Source: Fimousia sp045616445 (lineage in GTDB: Bacteria > Bacillota > Clostridia > Lachnospirales > Lachnospiraceae). From it: a stretch of 41,863 nt of DNA. Below are positions 1 to 9,111 of the stretch, piece by piece. The translations under genes were made by a program, and so were the position numbers. The stretch spans positions 1 to 41,863 of the forward strand of contig JAZLGR010000001.1 of NCBI GenBank assembly GCA_045616445.1, read 5' to 3'. The notes below the pieces were generated by a model. The model was not told where the DNA came from and made no database searches. It was given only the letters and a program-made list of their open reading frames with translations. How positions within the stretch are numbered: the stretch's first letter is position 1; each line of letters starts with the position of its first letter.

Positions 1-163
1 TCAGAATAACCTCTGGCTATTCATCCCTTGTTATTACTGTTGTTTAGGTTGTTCTAAACGTCCGTTGCATCTTTTACTAAAGATACTGAAAATCTCATTA
101 GAATTTTCAAGGATCTGTGATTGTTTAGTTTTCAATGTTCGTTGCTGTCTTATATGCGACAGC
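1..163 (-). other. probable leader region of an rRNA operon running out of the window
   Basis: No gene is visible here. On the minus strand this stretch lies directly downstream of two tandem consensus promoters. It contains a short hairpin (CTGTC and GACAG at about 143-161) and the segments GAACATTGAAAACTAAACAA and ATCCTTGAAAATTC, which resemble the TTGAAAA-containing leader segments of clostridial rRNA operons. That an rRNA operon follows beyond position 1 is an inference; no rRNA sequence is inside the window. Confidence 0.4.
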
Positions 164-169
164 TCATTC

Positions 170-198
170 ATTCTATCAAAACTTTTAAAGCTTGTCAA
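170..198 (-). promoter_or_regulatory. sigma-A promoter P2 (leftward)
   Basis: Read on the minus strand, TTGACA (198-193) is followed by a 17-bp spacer and TAGAAT (175-170). This is near-consensus and is the downstream member of a tandem pair. The pairing of two near-consensus promoters with a long leader is typical of stable-RNA operons. Confidence 0.65.
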
Positions 199-244
199 GA
201 ACTTTTTTTATTTATTTTTCGTTGTTATTCGCAACAACTATTTA

Positions 245-273
245 ACTATAACACCGGAAAGCGTAGTTGTCAA
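245..273 (-). promoter_or_regulatory. sigma-A promoter P1 (leftward)
   Basis: Read on the minus strand, TTGACA (273-268), a 17-bp spacer and TATAGT (250-245) form a near-perfect housekeeping promoter. It lies just downstream of the tRNA-Ser gene and 75 bp upstream of the second promoter, both pointing out of the left edge. Confidence 0.7.
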
Positions 274-295
274 CACCCTTTTTCAAAAAAATTAC

Positions 296-383
296 CGGAG
301 AAGGAGGGATTTGAACCCTCGCGCCGCGCAAACGACCTACACCCTTAGCAGGGGCGCCTCTTCAGCCACTTGAGTACTTCTCC
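296..383 (-). tRNA. tRNA-Ser (anticodon GCT)
   Basis: The minus strand folds as a class II tRNA. The acceptor is GGAGAAG with CTTCTCC, the anticodon loop is CTGCTAA (anticodon GCT, reading AGC/AGU), the variable arm is long as expected for serine, and the T loop is TTCAAAT. The discriminator base is G at 296 and CCA is not encoded. It is transcribed leftwards like the replication operon and the tandem promoters that follow. Confidence 0.95.
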
Positions 384-422
384 AATGCCTAAATGAAATT
401 AGGTATTCAATTGCTGCGTAAA

Positions 423-463
423 ACAGAACGCTAGATAATAGTAGCAAAATTATCTAGCGCTGT
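423..463 (-). terminator. terminator of the dnaA-gyrA-fumarase operon
   Basis: An 11-bp perfect stem pairs CGCTAGATAAT (429-439) with ATTATCTAGCG (449-459), extended by ACAG/CTGT across a 2-nt bulge. On the minus strand it is followed by TTCTGTTTT. It sits between the end of fumB and the tRNA-Ser gene. A T-run also exists on the plus side, so it could work in both directions. Confidence 0.7.
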
Positions 464-524
464 CAACCTGTTTTTTATAAATTCTTTATTTTTTCAAATC
501 TTGTCCGATCTTGCTGATCAGAGC

Positions 525-1067
525 TTACTGGATAGATTTTTTAAAATCATCAACCGCTGTTTCGTAAAGATTATTTCCTAAAGAGTCAATGACTACAATA
601 ACAGGAAGATTCTCTACCTCTAATTTACGAATTGCTTCTGTACCTAAATCATCATAGCAGATTACTTCACTCTTCTTGATACATTTGGAAAGAAGTGCAC
701 CTGCACCGCCAACTGCTGCAAAGTATACTGCTTTGTTCTCTACGATGCTGTCGATGACAGCCTGGGAACGTTTACCCTTGCCGATCATGCCCTTTAAGCC
801 ATGTTCTAACATGTAAGGGGTGTATTTGTCCATGCGGCTGCTGGTTGTTGGGCCTGCAGAGCCAATCACCTGTCCTTCTTTGGCTGGGGATGGTCCAAGG
901 TAGTAGATAATGTTGTGATTCACATCAATTGGAATACCGTCCTCGAACATTCTCTTGTGAGCAGCATCTCTGGCTGTGTAAATAGTACCTGTGATATATA
1001 CATAATCTCCGGAACGAAGATCTGCAATTGTCTGATCATCTAACGGTGCTTTGATATTTGGATTCAT
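525..1067 (-). CDS. fumB: class I fumarate hydratase, beta subunit
   Basis: This is the C-terminal-type subunit (180 aa) of the two-subunit, oxygen-sensitive iron-sulfur fumarase/tartrate dehydratase family, which interconverts fumarate and L-malate. The family motifs are visible, including SGDYVYITGTIYTARDAAH near residue 20 and a GPTTSSRMD segment around residues 72-80 that contributes to the substrate site. Length is normal for a separate beta subunit. It starts 15 bp after the alpha subunit with AAGGAG in front of the ATG, so the two are made together. L(+)-tartrate dehydratase subunits look alike, so the exact substrate is inferred. The symbol denotes the beta subunit, not E. coli FumB. 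Confidence 0.88.
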   Translation of the reverse strand: MNPNIKAPLDDQTIADLRSGDYVYITGTIYTARDAAHKRMFEDGIPIDVNHNIIYYLGPSPAKEGQVIGSAGPTTSSRMDKYTPYMLEHGLKGMIGKGKRSQAVIDSIVENKAVYFAAVGGAGALLSKCIKKSEVICYDDLGTEAIRKLEVENLPVIVVIDSLGNNLYETAVDDFKKSIQ

Positions 1068-1082
1068 ACTCGCAGCTCCTTT

Positions 1083-1925
1083 CTAAATCGTACGTGTCAC
1101 ATGACGATTAACGTGACAGCAGATATTGACTGCCAGTGGTAATCCGGCAATATGGGTTGGATAAGTTTCTACATTGACTGCGAGGGCAGTTGCTTTGCCT
1201 CCGAGACCGCCAGGTCCGATTCCCAGTGTATTGATTTCATTCAATAAATCTTCTTCCAACTGTGCAACATATGGAATAGAAGAATGTACTTCTGTGTTAC
1301 GGCTCAGCGCTTTCTTTGCGAGGAAGGCACATTTTTCAAATGTACCGCCCATGCCAACGCCAACAACCATTGGAGGGCAGGCATTTGGACCAGCATCCTT
1401 AACTGCCTGTAAAACGGATGCTTTCACGCCATCTAAACCATCTGCTGGCTTTAACATGAATACACGGCTCATATTTTCGCTGCCAAATCCCTTTGGAGCA
1501 ACAGTAATTGTAATCTCGTCGCCAGGTACGATGTCATAGTGGATCACAGCTGGTGTATTGTCCTTTGTATTCACGCGGTCGATTGGATCGCGCACTACGG
1601 ATTTACGTAAATATCCTTCCACGTAACCCTGACGTACACCTTCATTGATTGCGTCAGTAATGCCCATGCCTTCCACATGCACATCCTGACCGATGGAGAA
1701 GAATACAACTGCCATACCTGTATCCTGGCAGATTGGAATACTTTCTGTCTTTGCAATTTCCATATTCTCTTCTAACTGATTTAAGATTTTTACACCAAGC
1801 GCACCAATTTCCTCCTCTTTTGCCTTTGCAAGGTTTCTTTTCATATCAGGAGATAATTCTAAGTTCGCTTCAATACACATTTCTTTGATATTTTTGATAA
1901 TATCTTCTGCATTTACAATTCTCAT
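1083..1925 (-). CDS. fumA: class I fumarate hydratase, alpha subunit
   Basis: This 280-aa N-terminal-type subunit of the heteromeric class I fumarase carries the three cysteines expected to hold the [4Fe-4S] cluster: C66 in ICQDTGM, C183 in NACPPM and C199 in FEKCAF. It forms the active enzyme with the beta subunit encoded next to it. In anaerobes this enzyme serves a partial TCA pathway or fumarate/malate interconversion. The ATG lies only 12 bp after gyrA, so it appears to be co-transcribed with the gyrase genes, an odd pairing that is discussed in the findings. Confidence 0.9.
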   Translation of the reverse strand: MRIVNAEDIIKNIKEMCIEANLELSPDMKRNLAKAKEEEIGALGVKILNQLEENMEIAKTESIPICQDTGMAVVFFSIGQDVHVEGMGITDAINEGVRQGYVEGYLRKSVVRDPIDRVNTKDNTPAVIHYDIVPGDEITITVAPKGFGSENMSRVFMLKPADGLDGVKASVLQAVKDAGPNACPPMVVGVGMGGTFEKCAFLAKKALSRNTEVHSSIPYVAQLEEDLLNEINTLGIGPGGLGGKATALAVNVETYPTHIAGLPLAVNICCHVNRHVTRTI

Positions 1926-1937
1926 TTATTGATTCCT

Positions 1938-4448
1938 TTATTCTTCTGTTTCTACAACAGGCTCTTCTGTAGGTTCTTCTACAGACTCTGTTTCTTCGGA
2001 TTCTTCCTTGATTACCTTCGCAACGCTTGCCACATATTCACCTTCGCCAACATTCATAACCTTGACACCGGATGCATTACGTCCCAGTAAGGAAATGTCA
2101 CCGACTCCGGTACGGATAATTATACCTGCGGAAGTGATCATCAGTATTTCATCATCTGATTCTACTGTTGTTGCTCCTACAACTTTGCCAGTTTTCTCAA
2201 GAAGCTTATAACAGCGGACACCTTTACCGCCACGGTTCTGGATTTTGAATTCATCCATACGGGTTCTCTTACCCATACCATTCTCCGTGATCAGAAGCAT
2301 GATGTCATCATCACCTTCTTCGGTAAGCATTGCTACGACTTCGTCGCTTTCATTCAGATTAATACCGATTACACCCATGGACACACGTCCCGTCTTACGA
2401 ACATCGCTTTCCTTAAATCGGATACACTGTCCTTCCTTAGAAACGAGGAAGATGTTGGTGGATTCCTTGATAATCTTCACTTCAATCAATTCATCACCTT
2501 CGTGAAGGGAAATCGCGCATAATCCTTTCTTGCGGATATTCTTATATTCAGAAATGTTGGTTCTCTTAATGATACCTTCTCTGGTTGCCATTAAGATGAC
2601 ACCTTCGCCTGTATAGCTTTCTTCTGTAATAACTGCTGTGATTTTTTCTTCCGGCTCTATTTCAAGAAGATTCACAATAGCGGTACCTCTGGCTGTACGG
2701 GATGCTTCCGGAATTTCGTATCCCTTCAGACCAAACACCTTACCCTTATTGGTAAAGAACATGACAAAATTATGGGTGGATGTCATAAACATACGCTCAA
2801 TATAGTCATTCTCGATGGTCTGCATACCTCTGATTCCCTTACCACCACGGTTCTGTGCCTTAAAGGTATCTTCAGACATACGCTTGATGTAGCCTAATTT
2901 GGACATAGTGATGATGGTATTCTCTCTTGGAATCATATCTTCCATGGAAATATCATCCACATCGATGCCGATGGCTGTTCTTCTTTCATCGCCGAATTTA
3001 TCGCGGATTAAGATGATTTCTTCCTTGATGACACCAAGTAAGAGTTTTTCATCTGCAAGAATTGCCTTTAATCCTTCGATTTTTTCCATTAATTCTTTGT
3101 ATTCTTTTTCTAATTTTGCTCGTTCCAAACCATTTAACGCACGCAGACGCATATCTACGATGGCCTGGGACTGAACTTCAGTCAGACCAAAACGGGTCAT
3201 CAATTCCTGTTTGGCTGCAGCAATGTTGGCTGCTTCACGGATGATCTTGATGACTTCATCGATGTGATCCTGAGCAATTAATAAACCTTCTAAGATGTGA
3301 GCTCTTTCTAAGGCTTTGTTTAATTCATATTTTGTTCTTCTGGTTACAACATCTTTCTGATGCTCTAAATAATAAGTGAGCATCTCATAAAGATTCATAA
3401 CCTTAGGCTGACCTTCGTGGAGGGCTAACATGATTACCCCGAAGGTATCCTGAAGCTGTGTGTGCTTATAAAGCTGATTTAAGATTACATTGGCATTGGC
3501 ATCACGGCGAAGTTCGATGACGATTCTCATACCAGTACGATCAGATTCATCTCGAAGGTCTGTAATACCATCTACCTTCTTGTCTTTTACTAATTCTGCA
3601 ATCTTTTCGATCAATCTTGCCTTATTGACCATATATGGGATTTCAGTAACAATAATGCTCTGCTTGCCATTGGCCATTGGTTCAATATCTGTTACGGCAC
3701 GTACCTTGATCTTACCACGACCGGTACGATAAGCGGATTCAATACCTCGTCTTCCTAAGATGGTGGCACCAGTAGGAAAATCCGGTCCTTTGATGACTTC
3801 TAATAATTCATCGATTTCTGTTTCTCTGTTTTCTTCCACCTGATTATCAATGATCTTAACCACACCATTGATAACTTCTGTTAAGTTGTGTGGTGGAATG
3901 TTAGTCGCCATACCAACGGCAATACCCTGAGTACCATTTACCAAAAGGTTTGGATAACGGGAAGGAAGTACTGATGGTTCACTTTCCGTCTCATCAAAGT
4001 TCGGTACAAAATCAACGGTATTCTTGTTAATGTCTGCAAGCATCTCCATGGAGATTTTGCTCAGACGGGCTTCTGTATATCGCATAGCCGCAGCGCCGTC
4101 TCCATCAACGGAACCAAAGTTTCCATGTCCGTCGACTAATGGATAACGGGTGGACCATTCCTGTGCTAAGTTAACCAATGCACCGTAGATGGAGCTGTCA
4201 CCATGTGGATGGTATTTACCCATCGTGTCACCGACGATTCGGGCACATTTTCTATGGGGTTTGTCCGGACCGTTGTTCAGTTCGATCATTGCATGAAGGA
4301 TTCGACGCTGAACCGGCTTCAATCCATCTCTTACATCAGGTAAGGCTCTGGAGGCAATAACACTCATGGCATAGTCGATATAGGAATTTTCCATTGTTTT
4401 CTTCAGGTCAATCTCCTGAATCTTATCAAAAATATGGCTTTCATCCAT
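1938..4448 (-). CDS. gyrA: DNA gyrase subunit A
   Basis: This 836-aa protein breaks and rejoins DNA as the A subunit of gyrase, introducing negative supercoils. The catalytic tyrosine is Y124 in AAMRYTEARLSKI. The breakage-reunion core is followed by the six-bladed C-terminal beta-pinwheel. A GyrA-box-like QNRGGKG occurs twice in the C-terminal half; the first copy (QNRGGKGIRGM) fits the GyrA box with N in place of the usual second R. The presence of the box argues for GyrA over ParC. The tail is strongly acidic (about 20 residues rich in E). It follows gyrB by 15 bp in the classic order. Confidence 0.98.
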   Translation of the reverse strand: MDESHIFDKIQEIDLKKTMENSYIDYAMSVIASRALPDVRDGLKPVQRRILHAMIELNNGPDKPHRKCARIVGDTMGKYHPHGDSSIYGALVNLAQEWSTRYPLVDGHGNFGSVDGDGAAAMRYTEARLSKISMEMLADINKNTVDFVPNFDETESEPSVLPSRYPNLLVNGTQGIAVGMATNIPPHNLTEVINGVVKIIDNQVEENRETEIDELLEVIKGPDFPTGATILGRRGIESAYRTGRGKIKVRAVTDIEPMANGKQSIIVTEIPYMVNKARLIEKIAELVKDKKVDGITDLRDESDRTGMRIVIELRRDANANVILNQLYKHTQLQDTFGVIMLALHEGQPKVMNLYEMLTYYLEHQKDVVTRRTKYELNKALERAHILEGLLIAQDHIDEVIKIIREAANIAAAKQELMTRFGLTEVQSQAIVDMRLRALNGLERAKLEKEYKELMEKIEGLKAILADEKLLLGVIKEEIILIRDKFGDERRTAIGIDVDDISMEDMIPRENTIITMSKLGYIKRMSEDTFKAQNRGGKGIRGMQTIENDYIERMFMTSTHNFVMFFTNKGKVFGLKGYEIPEASRTARGTAIVNLLEIEPEEKITAVITEESYTGEGVILMATREGIIKRTNISEYKNIRKKGLCAISLHEGDELIEVKIIKESTNIFLVSKEGQCIRFKESDVRKTGRVSMGVIGINLNESDEVVAMLTEEGDDDIMLLITENGMGKRTRMDEFKIQNRGGKGVRCYKLLEKTGKVVGATTVESDDEILMITSAGIIIRTGVGDISLLGRNASGVKVMNVGEGEYVASVAKVIKEESEETESVEEPTEEPVVETEE

Positions 4449-4463
4449 GATTTACATCCTCCA

Positions 4464-6392
4464 TTAGATATCTAAGTTCTTTACGTACTTAGCATTTTCT
4501 TCAATAAACTTACGTCTAGGTTCTACCTGATCACCCATTAAGGTGTTGAAAGTCAGGTCAACTTCTGATTCGATTTCTTCATCCACATTGACACGGAGCA
4601 GGATTCTTGTCTCTGGGTCCATGGTAGTATCCCAAAGCTGTTCTGCATCCATCTCTCCAAGACCTTTGTAACGCTGAATCTTGTTATTCTGGTCTCTGCC
4701 GACTTCATCTAACAGCTGGCTCAGTTCTTCATCACTGTATGCATACCAGATTTTTCTGTTCTTTTCGAGACGATACAGTGGTGGCTGTGCAAGATATACA
4801 TGACCTTTTTTGATCAGCTCCGGCATGTAGCGGTAGAAGAAGGTCAGTAATAAGGTTGCAATATGGGCGCCGTCCACGTCGGCATCGGTCATGATGATGA
4901 TTTTATGATAACGAAGCTTTGAGATATCAAAATCTTCGCGAATTCCTGTACCAAAGGCTGTGATCATTGCTTTGATTTCTTCATTGCCCAAAATTCGATC
5001 CATTCTTGCCTTTTCTACATTCAGGATTTTTCCTCGCAGAGGAAGAATTGCCTGGGTTGCACGGGAACGTGCAGTCTTTGCGGAGCCTCCCGCGGAGTCC
5101 CCTTCTACAATATAGATTTCACATTCTTCCGGATTCTTGGAAGAACAGTCTGCTAATTTACCTGGAAGAGAAGCAGTTTCAAGTGCTGTCTTTCTTCTGG
5201 TCAGGTCTCTCGCTTTACGTGCTGCATCTCTGGCACGCTGGGCAAGGACTGCTTTATCACAGATTGCACGGCCAATGGAAGGATTCTGTTCTAAGAAGAT
5301 CTTCAACTGTTCACTTACGATTCCATCCACTGCACCACGGGCCTCGCTGTTACCAAGCTTCTGTTTTGTCTGTCCTTCAAACTGTGGTTCAGAAATCTTA
5401 ATACTGATAATACCAACCAAACCTTCACGAATATCTTCGCCGGTTAAGTTCGCTTCATTGTCTTTTAAGAGCTTTTTGGCTCTTGCATAGTCGTTAAATG
5501 TCTTTGTCAGCGCATTCTTGAAACCTGCAAGGTGGGTACCACCTTCCGGTGTGATGATGTTATTAACAAAACTGTAAATGTTTTCGTTATATGCATCGTT
5601 GTGCTGGAAAGCAACTTCAACCTGAACGCCGTTTCTTTCCCCTTCACAATAAATCACATCTTCATAATATGGCTGTTTATTCTCATTCAAATATCTAACA
5701 AATTCTCTGATTCCGCCTTCATAGTGGAATTCATAGGAAACTTCCTTCTCTGGTCTCTCGTCTGTTAATATGATTTTCAGACCTGCTGTTAAGAAGGCTG
5801 TCTCACGAAGTCTTACAACTAATGTTTCTAAATCAAAAATAGTTGTTTCAAATACCTGTCCGTCTGGTTTAAAGGTAACAGTTGTTCCGGTACGATCGGT
5901 ATCTCCGATCACCCTTAACGGATAACATACCTTTCCGCGTTCATAACGCTGTTCATGGGAATGACCTTCTTTGTCGACACATACTTCCAACCATTCGGAT
6001 AATGCGTTAACAACAGAAGATCCTACGCCGTGAAGACCACCGGATACCTTGTATCCTCCACCGCCGAACTTACCTCCGGCATGCAGGATGGTAAATACAA
6101 CTTCTACAGAAGAAGTACCTGTCTTTTTATTGATCCCAACAGGAATGCCTCGACCATTATCTCTTACTGTGACAGAATTATCTTCATGAATCGTAACTTC
6201 GATGGTATCGCAGTATCCGGCTAACGCTTCATCTACTGCATTATCCACAATTTCGTATACCAGATGATGTAACCCTTTTTCAGATGTACTACCAATGTAC
6301 ATTCCGGGTCTTTTTCGAACGGCTTCTAACCCTTCAAGAATCTGGATCTGATCGGCACCATAAGCTGGTGCATTATTCTGTTCGGTGCTCAT
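4464..6392 (-). CDS. gyrB: DNA gyrase subunit B
   Basis: This is the 642-aa ATPase subunit of gyrase. It shows the GHKL ATP-binding motifs (EIVDNAVDEALAGYC near residue 46 and GRGIPVG), the transducer domain, and the TOPRIM motifs EGDSAGGSAK and DADVDGAHI that bind Mg2+. The usual C-terminal QRYKGLGEM is present. Length is that of the Gram-positive form, without the enterobacterial insertion. Its start overlaps the end of recF by 20 bp, which suggests translational coupling. Confidence 0.98.
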   Translation of the reverse strand: MSTEQNNAPAYGADQIQILEGLEAVRKRPGMYIGSTSEKGLHHLVYEIVDNAVDEALAGYCDTIEVTIHEDNSVTVRDNGRGIPVGINKKTGTSSVEVVFTILHAGGKFGGGGYKVSGGLHGVGSSVVNALSEWLEVCVDKEGHSHEQRYERGKVCYPLRVIGDTDRTGTTVTFKPDGQVFETTIFDLETLVVRLRETAFLTAGLKIILTDERPEKEVSYEFHYEGGIREFVRYLNENKQPYYEDVIYCEGERNGVQVEVAFQHNDAYNENIYSFVNNIITPEGGTHLAGFKNALTKTFNDYARAKKLLKDNEANLTGEDIREGLVGIISIKISEPQFEGQTKQKLGNSEARGAVDGIVSEQLKIFLEQNPSIGRAICDKAVLAQRARDAARKARDLTRRKTALETASLPGKLADCSSKNPEECEIYIVEGDSAGGSAKTARSRATQAILPLRGKILNVEKARMDRILGNEEIKAMITAFGTGIREDFDISKLRYHKIIIMTDADVDGAHIATLLLTFFYRYMPELIKKGHVYLAQPPLYRLEKNRKIWYAYSDEELSQLLDEVGRDQNNKIQRYKGLGEMDAEQLWDTTMDPETRILLRVNVDEEIESEVDLTFNTLMGDQVEPRRKFIEENAKYVKNLDI

Positions 6393-7491
6393 GCTCGTCT
6401 GCCTCCTGTCTGATTTCTGTTATTGTTCCATTCTCTACATAAAATTTCTTGTCCAGTACCAATTGACTGTTGACAAATTCTTCCAGTCCGGTACAAGTGA
6501 TAAATGTCTGTATATCCTTGATGCTCTCAAGCAGATATCCCTTTCGGTTGCTGTCAAGCTCGGATAAGACATCATCCAGAAGCAGAACCGGTGTTTCTCC
6601 GATTCTTCGCTTCACCAGCTCAATCTCGGCAAGCTTTAATGAAAGTGCCGCCGTTCTCTGCTGTCCCTGGGATCCGTAGGTTCTGACATCAATGTCATTG
6701 ATCATAAATTTGATATCATCCCTGTGGGGACCAATGCTGGTATTCTTATGCTTTAAGTCTTTTTTTCTTTTCTCTCTTAATTGTTCCAAAAATTCATGGG
6801 CTTCACAGGATTTTTCGTAGGTTACCTGAATGGTTTCCCTGCCGCCGGTAAGCTTCTCATGAATGTTCTGTATGATTTCATTGAGCTCCCCGACAAATGT
6901 CTCCCTCATCTTTATGATGGACTGACCATAAGTGACCAATTGCTCATCCCAGATGTCTAAGGTATCTATGAGAGACTCCTGAAATCCAATCTGTAATAAC
7001 AGCTGATTACGCTGTTTTAATATCCTGTTGTAATTTGAAAGATCATTGGTATAAATCTGATGAAGCTGGCACAGTTCCATATCTAAAAATCTTCTTCGTT
7101 CAGCAGGACCGTTCTTGATGATTGCCAGGTCCTCCGGTGAGAAAAAGATCAGGTTCAGCATTCCCAGCAGGTCGCCGGATCTTCGAATCGGCATACCATC
7201 AATGGCAATTCCTTTGGCCTTGTGCTTTTTTAAGTGGAGGTCGATGCGATGTTCCACATCCCGTTTATTCAAAAATAATCGAATATGGGCTTCATCCTCT
7301 CCAAAACGAATCAATTCTTTATCTTTTCCGCCACGATGGGATTTGCTTGTGCCGCTTAAATAGATGGATTCTAAAATATTGGTCTTTCCCTGAGCGTTAT
7401 CTCCGTAGAAGAGGTTGCTCCCCTCAGCGAAATGAATCTCCATCTCTCCATAATTTCTATAATTTTTCAGTTCCAGTGATTTTACAAACAT
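6373..7491 (-). CDS. recF: DNA replication and repair protein RecF
   Basis: RecF is an SMC-like ATPase that helps load RecA at single-strand gaps. This copy is 372 aa, the normal length. Walker A is GDNAQGKTNILE near residue 31, the signature region is GSQGQQRTAALSLKLAE, and Walker B is PVLLLDDVLSELD. It lies between the S4-domain gene and gyrB in the canonical dnaA operon and overlaps gyrB. Confidence 0.97.
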   Translation of the reverse strand: MFVKSLELKNYRNYGEMEIHFAEGSNLFYGDNAQGKTNILESIYLSGTSKSHRGGKDKELIRFGEDEAHIRLFLNKRDVEHRIDLHLKKHKAKGIAIDGMPIRRSGDLLGMLNLIFFSPEDLAIIKNGPAERRRFLDMELCQLHQIYTNDLSNYNRILKQRNQLLLQIGFQESLIDTLDIWDEQLVTYGQSIIKMRETFVGELNEIIQNIHEKLTGGRETIQVTYEKSCEAHEFLEQLREKRKKDLKHKNTSIGPHRDDIKFMINDIDVRTYGSQGQQRTAALSLKLAEIELVKRRIGETPVLLLDDVLSELDSNRKGYLLESIKDIQTFITCTGLEEFVNSQLVLDKKFYVENGTITEIRQEADEHEHRTE

Positions 7492-7497
7492 AAATTC

Positions 7498-7707
7498 CTA
7501 TTTTTCAATTTTGATGGTCATATTGTCAAACTGTACAACTGCTCCATCATATAATTTTTTGCCACGGCGGGTTTCAATCTCTCCATCCACCATAACAATT
7601 CCTTCCTGGATGACTTCCTTGGCTTCCACGCCGGATTCTACCAATCCAGCAGCCTTTAAAGCCTGTCCTAATTTGATATATTCATCTCTTAATTTGATTA
7701 ATTCCAT
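7498..7707 (-). CDS. yaaA: S4-domain RNA-binding protein of the YaaA/YbcJ type
   Basis: This is a small (69 aa) S4-fold protein with the typical core IKLGQALKAAGLVESGVEAK followed by GIVMVDGEIETRRGKKL. S4 domains bind structured RNA; the position between dnaN and recF is conserved in Firmicutes and a role in ribosome biogenesis is suspected. I chose the start MELIKLRDEY because AAGGAG stands 8 nt before it; the reading frame extends 32 codons further upstream, but that part overlaps dnaN and has no family resemblance. Confidence 0.9.
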   Translation of the reverse strand: MELIKLRDEYIKLGQALKAAGLVESGVEAKEVIQEGIVMVDGEIETRRGKKLYDGAVVQFDNMTIKIEK

Positions 7708-7727
7708 AACTGACTCCTTATTGTCTC

Positions 7728-8840
7728 TTATACATTCGCTGCATTGAAGTTTACTGGAAGAATCAGATATACATAAGACTGGGTTGGATCCTTGATAAAA
7801 CATGGTGCCTTTGGATTGACAAGATAAATGTCAACAGTTTCATCATCGATGACACGAAGGGCATCCATTAAGAATTTTGGATTAAAGCCAATCAGTAAAT
7901 CTTTTCCTTCTTTGTTGATTAAAATTTCTTCCCTCATAGATCCAATAAAGGACTGAATGGAAAGCTGCATCATCTCATCTTCAATTTTGATGACGATTGG
8001 TTTTTTATCACTTTCTCGAATGAGAAGAGAAGCTCGTTCGATACAGCTTAAGAATTCTTTCTTGTTGATCTTGATCTTTGTCTCATAGTCAGAAGAAAGC
8101 ATCTGGTTGATATTAAAATATTCTCCTTCGATCAGACGGGATACAACCATAGTCTGGTCAAATTCAAATAAGATATGCTTATTGGTGAAGTAGATATTCA
8201 CATCATCCTCTGTTCCACCGGTTAAGATCTTGCTTAAGTCGGAAAGTGTCTTACCAGGAACTACCACTTTGGTATCATCGTAGCTTTCCTTCAGTTCGAT
8301 GTTACGGATGGAGATACGATGTCCATCTAAAGATACCACTTTTAAATTGCAGTCAGAGATTTCGAAGAGTTCCCCTGTCATCAGCATATTGTTCTCATTG
8401 TCTGCGATGGAGAAGATGGTCTGTCTGATCACTTCTTTTAACATAAACTGTGACATGGTTATGGAATGATCCTTTTCAATCTGTGGGATTGCAGGGAAAT
8501 CATCACCGGACTGTCCGGAAATTGTGAATTTGGATTTTTCGCAGCTGATGACTGCCTGATTCTTTTTGTTGGTATCAATGATGATATCACTGTCTGGTAA
8601 TTTTCTTACGATTTCAGAAAAGAGTTTTGCATTCAATGCAATCTGTCCATCTTCCTGAATGTTACCTTCGATGGTTGTTTCAATGCCAAGTTCCATATCG
8701 TTGGCAGTTAATGTGATCATGCCATGTCTGGCTTCTAAAAATAAGCATTCAAGGATTGGTAATGTTGTTTTGGTGGATACTGCCTTTAATGCAACATTAA
8801 CTCCCTGGAGTAATGCCTGCTTGGAACACACAATTTTCAT
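7728..8840 (-). CDS. dnaN: DNA polymerase III sliding clamp (beta subunit)
   Basis: This 370-aa protein forms the ring-shaped dimer that tethers the replicative polymerase to DNA. The N terminus MKIVCSKQALLQGVNVALKAVSTKTTLPILEC and the C-terminal end VYLILPVNF match the family, with three clamp-fold repeats between. The start at 8840 is preceded by AAAGGAG; an upstream in-frame ATG at 8873 would add 11 residues that the family lacks. It follows dnaA after a gap of about 270 bp that contains DnaA boxes. Confidence 0.97.
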   Translation of the reverse strand: MKIVCSKQALLQGVNVALKAVSTKTTLPILECLFLEARHGMITLTANDMELGIETTIEGNIQEDGQIALNAKLFSEIVRKLPDSDIIIDTNKKNQAVISCEKSKFTISGQSGDDFPAIPQIEKDHSITMSQFMLKEVIRQTIFSIADNENNMLMTGELFEISDCNLKVVSLDGHRISIRNIELKESYDDTKVVVPGKTLSDLSKILTGGTEDDVNIYFTNKHILFEFDQTMVVSRLIEGEYFNINQMLSSDYETKIKINKKEFLSCIERASLLIRESDKKPIVIKIEDEMMQLSIQSFIGSMREEILINKEGKDLLIGFNPKFLMDALRVIDDETVDIYLVNPKAPCFIKDPTQSYVYLILPVNFNAANV

Positions 8841-9111
8841 AATGTGAATAACTCCTTTCAAGTGGTGCAACAAAAATATATAAATAAAAATAGATAAAAT
8901 TTAGTAGTAGTAATAGTAGGGGATGTTGATTTGTGGAAAAGTGGTAAATTCCTTGTAACCACAAGGGTTTATGGCTGTGCATAACCATGTTGTCAACGCT
9001 ACATTCACCTGGGGATAACTGGTGAGTTTTCCACAGGTGCCAAATCATATCTCTGATGCGGTATTTTATGCACAAGTAATCAACAGCCATTCTACATGAA
9101 AATGTGGATTA
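8841..9111. other. oriC: oriC, dnaA-dnaN side: DnaA-box cluster and AT-rich stretch
   Basis: Five DnaA-box-like 9-mers are visible: TTTTCCACA on the minus strand at 8932-8940, TTATGCACA on the minus strand at 8976-8984, TTTTCCACA at 9027-9035, TTATGCACA at 9066-9074, and TAATCCACA on the minus strand at 9103-9111. An AT-rich run at about 8870-8925 is a candidate unwinding element. Together with the cluster upstream of dnaA this makes a Bacillus-like bipartite origin. Function is inferred from position and motifs. Confidence 0.8.
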
